Shown piece after piece: positions 34,886 through 42,994 of a DNA stretch of 64,000 nt. The position numbers and the translations under genes were made by a program. Below the pieces are notes generated by a model. The model did not search any database, was not told where the DNA came from, and was given only the letters and a program-made list of their open reading frames with translations. The stretch is taken from contig NZ_QMHQ01000002.1 in the NCBI RefSeq assembly GCF_003313325.1, positions 310,001 to 374,000 on the forward strand, written 5' to 3'. Source of the stretch: Pedobacter namyangjuensis (lineage in GTDB: Bacteria > Bacteroidota > Bacteroidia > Sphingobacteriales > Sphingobacteriaceae). Every line of letters begins with the position of its first letter. Within the stretch, counting starts at the first letter, position 1.

Positions 34886-37815
34886 TGAAGTTTCTAAAAA
34901 TCTCCCTACTATTTCTTTTAATTGTTGCTAAAGCTCATGCACAGGGCCCTAAGAACTACACTAAATTTGTAAATCCATTTATTGGAACCGGTGGACATGG
35001 ACATACCTACCCCGGTCCGGCTTTACCTTTTGGTATGATACAACCCGGACCAGATACGAGGTTAGACGGTTGGGACGGTTGCTCAGGTTATCATTACTCA
35101 GACAATACCGTTTACGGATTTTCACAAACACATTTAAGTGGTACAGGAATAGAAGATTACTGCGATTTTCTATTTATGCCAACTATTGGGAAGCCACAAT
35201 TCGCTAATAAAGACTATGCATCTCCGTTTCAGAAAAAAAACGAAAAAGCGAGTCCGGGATACTACAATACTTTTTTAGATAAATATCAAATTAAAGCAGA
35301 AATTACTACAAGCAAACGTGCTGGACTATATAGGTTTACCTATCCAAAATCAGATGAAGCAAATATCATCATCGACCTAAAACACAGGGATAAAGTATTG
35401 GATAGTTGGATTGAAGTAGTTAATGATAGGGAAATTAAAGGCTATAGAAAATCGAGTGCATGGGCAAAAGGACAAGAACTTTATTTCCATGTTAAATACA
35501 ATAAGCCATTTAAGAGTTATGGAATTGTAATTGATGATAAATTACAAATTGGCCTTAAGAAAGCAAGCGGTAAAAACATCAAAATGTACATCAGGTTTGC
35601 AACTACCGAACAAGAGCAAATTTTGTCTCAAGTAGCTATTTCTGCTGTAGACGATGAAGGTGCACTAAAAAACCTAGAAAGTGAGAAAGTTGGTTTCGAT
35701 TTTGGGTTAACATTAAGCAAAGCGGAGGCTGAATGGAATAAAATGCTGTCGAAAATTGATGTGAAAGATGGAAAGAAAGGTCAGTTAACTACATTTTATA
35801 CTGCACTTTACCACAGCTTTCTAAATCCAAATCTTTACATGGATGTAGATGGCAGGTATAGAGGATTGGATAATAAAATTCACGTTGCTAAAGACTTTGA
35901 ATACTACAGCGTTTTTTCGCTTTGGGATACTTACAGAACAGAGCATCCGCTGTTAACTTTATTGGATAGAAAGAAAACGCTAGACTTTGTTAAAACATTT
36001 TTGGCCATGTATGAGCAAGCCGGGCAACTTCCAGTTTGGCCATTAGGCAATGAAGAAACTTTTTGCATGATTGGTAACCATGCTATTCCGGTAATAACTG
36101 ACGCTTATGCTAAAGGAATTAGAAATTTCGATACAAAACAAGCTTTAAAAGCTATGGTGCAGTCTGTTAACCGCAAACAGTTTGGTTTAGATACTTACGC
36201 AAAATTTGGTGCTGTAATGGCCGATATTGAACATGAAAGTGCTTCGAAAACGGTAGAATACGCCTACGATGATTGGAGTATTGCACAGTTTGCGAAAATG
36301 ATTGGTGCTAATGAGGAGTATAAAACTTATATAACTAGAGCACAATATTGGAAAAACGTTTACGATCCTGTTAGCGGGCATATTAGAGCTAGGAACAATG
36401 GTGGGTGGTGGAAGCCATTTAACCCAACAGAAGTAAACAACAATTATACTGAAGGTAACTCTTGGCACTATAGTTTTAGTACCCAGCAAGATATTAATGG
36501 CCATATGCAATTAATGGGTGGAGAAAAAAAATATTTAGCAAAGCTGAATGAATTATTTACCACAGATAAGGGATTAACAGGCAGAGACCAAAGCGATATT
36601 ACCGGGTTAATCGGGCAATATGCGCATGGAAATGAGCCGAGCCACCATATGGCTTACCTTTTTAATTTCACCTCTCGGCCAGACAAAACTCAATATTACA
36701 TTAATAAAATAATGAACGAACAATATCACGATCAGCCTGACGGTTTATCTGGCAATGAAGATTGTGGACAGATGAGCGCTTGGTTAGTGATGAGTGCAAT
36801 GGGCATATATCCAGTTTCGCCGGGTAATAACGTATATAATTTAGGTACTCCTTGGTTTACAAAAATTACCGTTAGTCTAGAGAATGGGAAGAAAATTGAA
36901 ATAAACGCTCCGAATAAAAATGTTCCAAACTATTACCTAAAAGGAATTGCTTTGAATGGAAAGAAGCATAAAAAACTGTTTTTTGATTTTGAAGATTTGC
37001 GAAACGGCGCTCAAATAGATTTTACTTTGTCGGCTACGCCAGATTTAAAATTTCTTAATACTTTGCAAAAGCCTACCATGCAGATCACCGAAAATCTTAT
37101 TGTGCCAAATCCTATTATCGAAGGTCCGCAGGAAACTTTTAAAGACAAGGCAATTATAAATATTTCTTCGGCTTTGCCAAATACAGAGATTTTTTACACT
37201 TTGGATGGTAAAGAACCCAATAAAAACGCGATAAAGTACACAAAGGAATTTACTATAAATGATGGAACGACGGTAAAAGCAATTGCTTATAAAAATGGTT
37301 TTAAAACTAGCTTTATAAGTTCTGCAACTTATAAGAAAATAGATAATAACTATACTATAAAAATTAACAGCGAAATTAATAAGAGTTTTACTGGCGGAGG
37401 AAATGACGCGTTAATTGATGGTGTTAGAGGAAGTTTAAATTGGCGTGTTGGTAACCGTTGGCAGGGTTTCTGGGGCAGAGATTTCGAAGCTATTTTAGAT
37501 TTAGGTAAAACCCAGTTTGTAAAATCGGTAAGTATTGGCGCCTTGCAGGATACGCAAGCTTGGATCGTTTTTGCGCCACAAACATCGTTTTATATAGCCG
37601 GAGCTGATATGAACTTTAAATTAATTGGAACGGTTAACGCACCAACAGATGCTAAAGATTATACCATCCAAATTAATGAATTGGCTACAAAAATTGGCGT
37701 TGATTGCAGATACATCAAAATTGTAGCTAAAAACTACGGCGAACTACCAACTTGGCATGAAGGTGCTGGTGGAAAGGCTCATACATTTTTTGATGAAATT
37801 ACAATCGAGCACTAA
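34885..37815 (+). CDS. multidomain GH92 alpha-mannosidase with F5/8 type C-like C-terminus
   Basis: 976 residues. After a signal peptide (MKFLKISLLFLLIVAKAHAQ) the GH92 domain fills about residues 30-735: FVNPFIGTGGHGHTYPGPAL, SQTHLSGTGIEDY, SLWDTYRTEHPLL and GNEDCGQMSAWLVMS. Around 755-810 a chitobiase/hexosaminidase C-terminal type domain (ISSALPNTEIFYTLDGKEPN) is seen, and residues 825-976 form a discoidin-like carbohydrate-binding domain (NWRVGNRWQGFWGRDFEAIL). Trims alpha-mannose residues from N-glycans. The added domains are absent from the other GH92 protein of the window. It ends the operon that starts with glycosylasparaginase. Confidence 0.92.
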   Translation: MKFLKISLLFLLIVAKAHAQGPKNYTKFVNPFIGTGGHGHTYPGPALPFGMIQPGPDTRLDGWDGCSGYHYSDNTVYGFSQTHLSGTGIEDYCDFLFMPTIGKPQFANKDYASPFQKKNEKASPGYYNTFLDKYQIKAEITTSKRAGLYRFTYPKSDEANIIIDLKHRDKVLDSWIEVVNDREIKGYRKSSAWAKGQELYFHVKYNKPFKSYGIVIDDKLQIGLKKASGKNIKMYIRFATTEQEQILSQVAISAVDDEGALKNLESEKVGFDFGLTLSKAEAEWNKMLSKIDVKDGKKGQLTTFYTALYHSFLNPNLYMDVDGRYRGLDNKIHVAKDFEYYSVFSLWDTYRTEHPLLTLLDRKKTLDFVKTFLAMYEQAGQLPVWPLGNEETFCMIGNHAIPVITDAYAKGIRNFDTKQALKAMVQSVNRKQFGLDTYAKFGAVMADIEHESASKTVEYAYDDWSIAQFAKMIGANEEYKTYITRAQYWKNVYDPVSGHIRARNNGGWWKPFNPTEVNNNYTEGNSWHYSFSTQQDINGHMQLMGGEKKYLAKLNELFTTDKGLTGRDQSDITGLIGQYAHGNEPSHHMAYLFNFTSRPDKTQYYINKIMNEQYHDQPDGLSGNEDCGQMSAWLVMSAMGIYPVSPGNNVYNLGTPWFTKITVSLENGKKIEINAPNKNVPNYYLKGIALNGKKHKKLFFDFEDLRNGAQIDFTLSATPDLKFLNTLQKPTMQITENLIVPNPIIEGPQETFKDKAIINISSALPNTEIFYTLDGKEPNKNAIKYTKEFTINDGTTVKAIAYKNGFKTSFISSATYKKIDNNYTIKINSEINKSFTGGGNDALIDGVRGSLNWRVGNRWQGFWGRDFEAILDLGKTQFVKSVSIGALQDTQAWIVFAPQTSFYIAGADMNFKLIGTVNAPTDAKDYTIQINELATKIGVDCRYIKIVAKNYGELPTWHEGAGGKAHTFFDEITIEH

Positions 37816-37818
37816 ACG

Positions 37819-37852
37819 AAAAAGCCTCGCCATTAAATCGGCGAGGCTTTTT
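37819..37852. terminator. bidirectional terminator between GH92 and hemF
   Basis: Perfect 13-bp stem AAAAAGCCTCGCC / GGCGAGGCTTTTT with an 8-nt loop; A and T runs on both sides allow use by both convergent genes. Confidence 0.92.
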
Positions 37853-37914
37853 GATTATATTTACAGGATTTCCAATTTGCCCTATCCTTAAAAAAATAGT
37901 AATCATTAACTGGG

Positions 37915-38808
37915 TTAAACCCAATTAATTCCTTTTTTTAGTAAGCTTAACGTCTTTTCTTCTTCGCTTTCTGGCAAAACCTGCGGATTATAGTTCCATT
38001 TCGCAGTTGGTGGCAAACTCATCAAAATACTTTCTATCCTACCGTTAGTTTCCAAGCCAAATTTTGTGCCTGCATCATAAACTAAATTAAACTCGGCATA
38101 ACGGCTACGGCGTAAATATTGCCATTCTTTGTGTTCTTCGGTAAATTCAGCATCGCGATTTCTGTCTATTAGTTCAGTATAAACCGGTAAAAATGTATTG
38201 CCTATGGCTAACGAGAAATCCAAAATCTGATCAAATTCTAAACTTGTATTTTCGGGTTTTAGCCTATCATAAAAAATTCCACCAACTCCCCTAGTCTCTT
38301 CACGATGTTTGATGAAGAAATAATCATCGGCAATTGCCTTAAATTTCGGATAGAATGAGGCATCAAAAGTATCGCAACTTTGTTTTAACCTATGATGAAA
38401 AAAACGTGCATCTGTTGGGATAACGTAATGTGGCGTTAAATCTATTCCACCACCAAACCAACGGGTTTGTTCATCCATTTCGAAATAACGAATATTCATA
38501 TGTATAATTGGCACGAAAGGATTTTCAGGGTGCATTACGATAGAAACACCTGTAGCAAAAAACTCATCACTTTCTACCTTAAAAGCTTTTTTTACGGCCT
38601 CTGGCAATGTACCATGAACTGCCGAAAAATTTACGCCACCTTTTTCGATAACGTTACCTGCTTGCATAACTCTAGTTCTTCCGCCACCTCCACCATCTCG
38701 TTCCCAAATTTCTTCTTCAAACTTTGCTTTTCCATCGGCTAAAACCAAACCTTCGCAAATACTATCTTGAATTTGCTTGTACGCCTCTGCTACTTTTTCC
38801 CTAAACAT
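37915..38808 (-). CDS. hemF: oxygen-dependent coproporphyrinogen III oxidase
   Basis: 297 residues. The hemF signature is strong: WERDGGGGGRTRVMQAGNVI, EKGGVNFSAVHGTLP, VIHMNIRYFEMDEQTRWFGG, GIDLTPHY and RRSRYAEFNLVYDAGTKFGL, the last with EFNLVYDRG-type active-site residues. It oxidatively decarboxylates coproporphyrinogen III to protoporphyrinogen IX using O2, as an aerobic heme-pathway step. The gene stands alone on its strand; the usual length is 290-300 residues, so it is complete. Confidence 0.97.
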   Translation of the reverse strand: MFREKVAEAYKQIQDSICEGLVLADGKAKFEEEIWERDGGGGGRTRVMQAGNVIEKGGVNFSAVHGTLPEAVKKAFKVESDEFFATGVSIVMHPENPFVPIIHMNIRYFEMDEQTRWFGGGIDLTPHYVIPTDARFFHHRLKQSCDTFDASFYPKFKAIADDYFFIKHREETRGVGGIFYDRLKPENTSLEFDQILDFSLAIGNTFLPVYTELIDRNRDAEFTEEHKEWQYLRRSRYAEFNLVYDAGTKFGLETNGRIESILMSLPPTAKWNYNPQVLPESEEEKTLSLLKKGINWV

Positions 38809-39026
38809 TATGCTTCTGATTAAATACGGTTCCCGAAAAATCGGGAGCTAAAAACTCAAATTCTGATTGCGAGCATCAACCTAACAAGTACGGCTCGAAA
38901 TATCAACGTAAAGGTATGGCTTAACAAATGTTTGTAAATGTCATATCGTTATAAAGTACATTTTTTTGACAATGCTAATAACATCCTATCTAAAACAAAC
39001 AACGATTACCAATAAACTTAAAATTA

Positions 39027-40253
39027 CTATTCCTCAACATAATCTAAATCCTTGTTAAAGGTTTCTTTAAGTTGGCTCAACGCGATTAAGGAAATTACCA
39101 AACAAATTGCGCCTACCAACATCGCACTCTGTAAGATTCCAATTTCATCCTTAAAAAACTGAAAAGAAAATGTGATGAGTATTAAAGAACCACGCACAAA
39201 ATTTGGAACAGTAGTGGTTACAGTTGCACGCAAATTAGTACCGAACTGCTCTGAGGCGATGGTTACAAAAGTTGCCCAATACCCAGAAGCAAATCCAAGC
39301 ATTAAGCTTAACCAAATAAATCTTTCGGGCGTAAGGCCAAAAGAATATAAATAGATTAAAACAGCTACTGCCGTTAACATCAAGAAAATCAGCATCACTT
39401 TCTTTCTCGATTTAAGCATCTGGCAAAGAAATCCGGCAACTACATCGCCAATGGCAATACCAATGTAACAATACATTATACCTTGACCCGCGTTTAACAC
39501 TCCGTTAGCATTTAGCGCTTTCCCGAACTCTGGCGAAAAGGTGATAAGTACGCCAACTACAAACCATAAGGGCAAACCAATTAAAATGCAACAAAGGTAT
39601 TTCTTAAATCGCCCTGCGTTATTAAACAACATTAAGATATTGCCTTTTTTTATATTGGAGTTTTTAACCTCGGTAAACATACCCGATTCTGCCAAGCCAA
39701 CCCTAAGTAACAAAAGTAATAAGCCCATTCCCCCTCCAATAAAATAACTAGTACGCCAGCTAAAGTAATCGCCACCGCCAATTAAAGCAGCTGCAACTGC
39801 ACCAAACAAACCAACACCTGCTACAATCATGGTACCATATCCCCTATTTTCTTTGCTCATGCTCTCGGTTACCAGCGTAATTCCGGCACCTAATTCGCCT
39901 GCTAAACCTACACCCGCAATAAAACGGATTATAGTATAGGCGGTTACCGAGGTTACAAAACCATTTGCAATATTGGCTATTGAATATAAAATGATGGAAC
40001 CAAATAAAACGCTTAACCGTCCCTTCTTATCGCCTAAAACACCCCAAAGAATACCACCCACTAACATCCCGAACATCTGGCTACTTATAATTGTAGATCC
40101 AATACTTAGCATATCATCATCGGCTACGCCGAGATCTTTAAGACTTTTAATACGGACAACAGAAAATAAAATCAGATCGTAGATATCTACAAAGTAGCCT
40201 AATGCGGCTACAAGAATAATAAGCGCAACGTTTCGCTTGTTGGAGGCATTCAT
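39027..40253 (-). CDS. MFS transporter, metabolite:H+ symporter type
   Basis: 408 residues with twelve predicted membrane segments. The loop after helix 2 reads GVLGDKKGRLSVLFGS, a clear MFS motif, and the loop RFIAGVGLAGELGAGITLVT is typical of the metabolite:H+ symporter and sugar porter branches. WATFVTIASEQFGTNLRATV near residue 335 is also family-like. It probably imports a small organic acid or sugar with protons; the substrate cannot be read from sequence. It stands alone, with no catabolic genes beside it. Confidence 0.88.
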   Translation of the reverse strand: MNASNKRNVALIILVAALGYFVDIYDLILFSVVRIKSLKDLGVADDDMLSIGSTIISSQMFGMLVGGILWGVLGDKKGRLSVLFGSIILYSIANIANGFVTSVTAYTIIRFIAGVGLAGELGAGITLVTESMSKENRGYGTMIVAGVGLFGAVAAALIGGGDYFSWRTSYFIGGGMGLLLLLLRVGLAESGMFTEVKNSNIKKGNILMLFNNAGRFKKYLCCILIGLPLWFVVGVLITFSPEFGKALNANGVLNAGQGIMYCYIGIAIGDVVAGFLCQMLKSRKKVMLIFLMLTAVAVLIYLYSFGLTPERFIWLSLMLGFASGYWATFVTIASEQFGTNLRATVTTTVPNFVRGSLILITFSFQFFKDEIGILQSAMLVGAICLVISLIALSQLKETFNKDLDYVEE

Positions 40254-40302
40254 AAGTTTATAATGGTTTTAAAAAGTTTAAACTACGAAAAATCTACAAA
40301 TG

Positions 40303-40334
40303 AAAAAAGCCCTTTCCACAATGTGAAAAAGGCT
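40303..40334 (-). terminator. terminator of the fasciclin gene
   Basis: AGCCCTTTCCACA pairs with TGTGAAAAAGGCT (two wobble positions in the minus-strand RNA), followed on the minus strand by a T run. It is 30 bp past the stop at 40366. Confidence 0.75.
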
Positions 40335-40365
40335 TAAAAAATTAAATAACTATTAACTAAAAATC

Positions 40366-40965
40366 TTATTTAGGCATTAAAACACCGTCGATAACGTGTG
40401 TAATACCGTTGCTAGAAACTACATCGGCTATGGTAACATTTGCACCATTAATTTTAACCTGACCATTAGCAATAGAAACTTTAAGTTTCTGACCCTGAAC
40501 AGTAGTTAATTCTTGACCATCTTTTAAATCAGCGCCTTTAAAAGATCCAGGTACTACATGGTAAGTAAGCACTTTGGTTAAGTCAGCTTTCATTTCTGGT
40601 TTCATTAAATTATCAAGCGTAGCTTTAGGAACCGCTGCAAAAGCCTCATTTGTTGGCGCAAATACGGTGAATGGACCGGCGCCACTTAAGGTTTCTACTA
40701 ACCCAGCAGCCTTAACCGCTGAAACTAAAGTTGTATGATCGCTAGATCCCATTGCATTTTCTACAATGTTTTTAGAAGGTACCATCATAGCACCACCAAC
40801 CATAACGCCGGCTGTAGTATCCGAAGACATATCGTCAGCAACTACATTTGTATCCATCGCGGTTGTATCGCCGCTTGCATCGTCTGTTTTAGATGAACCA
40901 CCACATGCAGATACCATAGCTACTAGGGCAACTGCGCATGCTAAGTTTAAAAATTTTGTTTTCAT
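40366..40965 (-). CDS. fasciclin (FAS1) domain lipoprotein
   Basis: 199 residues from the ATG at 40965, which gives a clean lipoprotein signal (MKTKFLNLACAVALVAMVSA followed by Cys); the frame to 40995 only adds a polar leader. A low-complexity Asp/Thr/Ser linker follows, then one FAS1 domain at about 60-195: NIVENAMGSSDHTTLVSAVK, GAGPFTVFAPTNEAFAAVPK, LTKVLTYHVVPGSF and GITHVIDGVLMP. FAS1 proteins mediate adhesion or protein binding on the cell surface. It has its own terminator and stands as a single gene. Confidence 0.93.
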   Translation of the reverse strand: MKTKFLNLACAVALVAMVSACGGSSKTDDASGDTTAMDTNVVADDMSSDTTAGVMVGGAMMVPSKNIVENAMGSSDHTTLVSAVKAAGLVETLSGAGPFTVFAPTNEAFAAVPKATLDNLMKPEMKADLTKVLTYHVVPGSFKGADLKDGQELTTVQGQKLKVSIANGQVKINGANVTIADVVSSNGITHVIDGVLMPK

Positions 40966-41062
40966 TTCGTTTTTTGTTTTGTAAGTTTTTATCAATTACG
41001 AGGCGCAACCTGAAATGGTTTTCTATACAACAAAATTTTTAGATAAATGGTTGAAGTTAAAA

Positions 41063-41680
41063 TTATTCAAATTTCATTTCGAACAATAAATAATGTTTAA
41101 CACCAAATTTTTTGCCCCAGTTTTCTATGTCTTTTCCATTACTGCCAACTTCGCACCAAGATTTAGAACCATCTGCACGCTCATAGGGAAGTATGCTAGC
41201 CATAAAATAAAATTTCTCTCCATATCCTATCGGAAGTTTACTTTCATCGGCCAAATTCCTTAAGCTGTAATCGTTAGTTTTTAGCGCTTTGTATTCTTTG
41301 GTGTTCGAAAATCTATCAAACATAAACGAAACTTTCAATTTGTTGTTTGGCATAACTCTCGACATAACTTTCATATTTAATGTAGTATCGCCAACTTTAT
41401 CTAATCCCGCGTTAGCTAAATCTTTAGTATCTATTACTGTCTTCTCAGATTTTACTTTTCCACCCCAAATTTCCTTGACGGTAATTTTATAGGTCTTTGC
41501 TTTTAGCTCATCGCCAGAGAACTTTATGCGATAAAAATCAATCCCTTCAAAACGTTGTAAATCTAAAATTTCTTTATTGTCGCTACCATAGGTCGATGTC
41601 ATTTTTAAACCTTGATTTGTGTTTTGGGCAAAAGCACAATTCACTAATAGTAAATAGGTTATAATTATTTTTTTGATCAT
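41063..41680 (-). CDS. secreted protein of unknown function, downstream of tlpA-like gene
   Basis: 205 residues with signal peptide MIKKIIITYLLLVNCAFAQN. The mature sequence (MTSTYGSDNKEILDLQRFEG, IDFYRIKFSGDELKAKTYKI, then a C-terminal CEVGSNGKDIENWGKKFGVK part) looks beta-rich and may be a lipocalin-like or jelly-roll fold, but I do not recognise it. It starts 8 bp after the TlpA-DUF3738 gene, so both are in one transcript and probably export products that work together. Confidence 0.65.
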   Translation of the reverse strand: MIKKIIITYLLLVNCAFAQNTNQGLKMTSTYGSDNKEILDLQRFEGIDFYRIKFSGDELKAKTYKITVKEIWGGKVKSEKTVIDTKDLANAGLDKVGDTTLNMKVMSRVMPNNKLKVSFMFDRFSNTKEYKALKTNDYSLRNLADESKLPIGYGEKFYFMASILPYERADGSKSWCEVGSNGKDIENWGKKFGVKHYLLFEMKFE

Positions 41681-41688
41681 TCGATATT

Positions 41689-42873
41689 TTATTTGTACAA
41701 GGTTAAAATTTCTATTTTTCGTTCGCTTTTCTCTAGCTTTAGTCCTAAATCGGCTAAGGATTTGGTTAATGTTTCAGGCTTTTCAGGCTGGTAAACCATT
41801 TGGATATTAAACTTTCTATTTGTATTGGTTTCATCAACAACTGGTAAATTAACTATTCCAAAACTTTCCAGATATTCAGCTATATCTGCAAAAACTACTG
41901 CATCACCAGAAAAAGTTCCAGAGCCGCCACCATATCCTTCCTTTTCAGATTTATCGCTTAACAAAATTTTGTTTACTTTATTTATATCAGCAATTTTTAA
42001 TACATAAACTGGTTTTAACAACGATGTAATTTTTGCTTGCAGCTCGAAACGTTTTAATAACTCCGTCTTTAGCGTAGGCAATAAATCCTCCTTCCGCTCG
42101 GTAATAATGTCTAAACAGAACATCTCCTTTTTATTCTTTTCCTCATTTCCTGTTAAATCCATTACTCTTCCATATGCAAAATCTCCATAAGCTAGCCTAT
42201 ATATACTTTCTAAGGTTAGGTTAATCATTGTTAGCCTTCTGCCTGCAAAAGCTAAACTACTTTTGTGCTGAATATACATACCCGGCCCACCTTTAATTTC
42301 GGGTTGGATCATCAAACGAGACTTTACAGTATCTGATGCAAAAAAATAATCCTTTATGAAATCGGCAGACATGTTGTCAACCTTTTCCTTTAACGCAACT
42401 TTTTGTTTTCTTAGCAATTTTTCGATCACTATTTCATTAATTTCATCAGGAAGAGTGTTTGCAATCAGCTTTCCATCAGCATCTATCAATACTGAATGTG
42501 GAATTGTAGCATGTGGAAATAACTTGGCAAGGCTATAACTTGTATCTATTGCAAATATTAGATTTGATGGTCGTGTTTTTAAGAATAGCTCAATCCTTTT
42601 ATCTGTTTCTGCCGTTACAGTAATAACCTGTAATTGATTTTTATACTTTTTTTGCAATTCTTGTAAATGAGGCATTGCCGCAACACATGGCGAACACCAG
42701 GTTGCCCAAAATTCTATAAAAACAATTTTGCCTTTAAATTGGCTTAATTTTGCAGTTTTTAAAGATGAATTTAACAATTGTTTAAATTCAATATCTGGAA
42801 CTTGCTCGCCAGTTTTAATCTGAGCAATGGCATAATTACATAGTAGCAGTGCGACGAAAAGTATTTTTTTCAT
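41689..42873 (-). CDS. TlpA-type thioredoxin fused to a DUF3738 domain
   Basis: 394 residues. Signal peptide MKKILFVALLLCNYAIAQ, then a TlpA/ResA thioredoxin domain up to about 150 with the redox pair in FWATWCSPCVAAMP. The rest (about 190-394) matches the TIGR03435/DUF3738 family best known from Acidobacteria: LESIYRLAYGDFAYGRVMDL, then the FSGDAVVFADIAEYLES segment, VNLPVVDETNTNRKFNIQMV and LADLGLKLEKSERKIEILTL. The thioredoxin part should move electrons to periplasmic cysteines; the function of DUF3738 is unknown. It is divergent from a sensor kinase gene across four phased GTTAA repeats, suggesting control by that system. Confidence 0.85.
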   Translation of the reverse strand: MKKILFVALLLCNYAIAQIKTGEQVPDIEFKQLLNSSLKTAKLSQFKGKIVFIEFWATWCSPCVAAMPHLQELQKKYKNQLQVITVTAETDKRIELFLKTRPSNLIFAIDTSYSLAKLFPHATIPHSVLIDADGKLIANTLPDEINEIVIEKLLRKQKVALKEKVDNMSADFIKDYFFASDTVKSRLMIQPEIKGGPGMYIQHKSSLAFAGRRLTMINLTLESIYRLAYGDFAYGRVMDLTGNEEKNKKEMFCLDIITERKEDLLPTLKTELLKRFELQAKITSLLKPVYVLKIADINKVNKILLSDKSEKEGYGGGSGTFSGDAVVFADIAEYLESFGIVNLPVVDETNTNRKFNIQMVYQPEKPETLTKSLADLGLKLEKSERKIEILTLYK

Positions 42874-42919
42874 ATTTTAAATATTTACACAAAAGTGGGA
42901 AGAAGAAACAAAGACGATA

Positions 42920-42960
42920 GTTAAGCGTAGTTAACGCTGAGTTAATTAGTGTTAACGCAG
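42920..42960. promoter_or_regulatory. four phased GTTAA repeats, putative response-regulator operator
   Basis: GTTAAGCGTA, GTTAACGCTGA, GTTAATTAGT and GTTAACGCAG follow one another, starting at 42920, 42930, 42941 and 42951, so the repeat is one helix turn (10-11 bp). OmpR-family regulators bind such direct repeats. The site lies between the divergent TlpA-DUF3738 and kinase genes. Confidence 0.55.
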
Positions 42961-42983
42961 TTCTGATTTCGACTTTTGCGACT

Positions 42984-42991
42984 TATGTTTG
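42984..42991 (+). promoter_or_regulatory. -7 box (TATGTTTG) of the two-component operon
   Basis: TATGTTTG matches TAnnTTTG and ends three bases before the ATG at 42995, so the transcript may be leaderless. No TTG occurs at the expected distance; the phased repeats just upstream may replace it as an activator site. Confidence 0.45.
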
Positions 42992-42994
42992 TAC

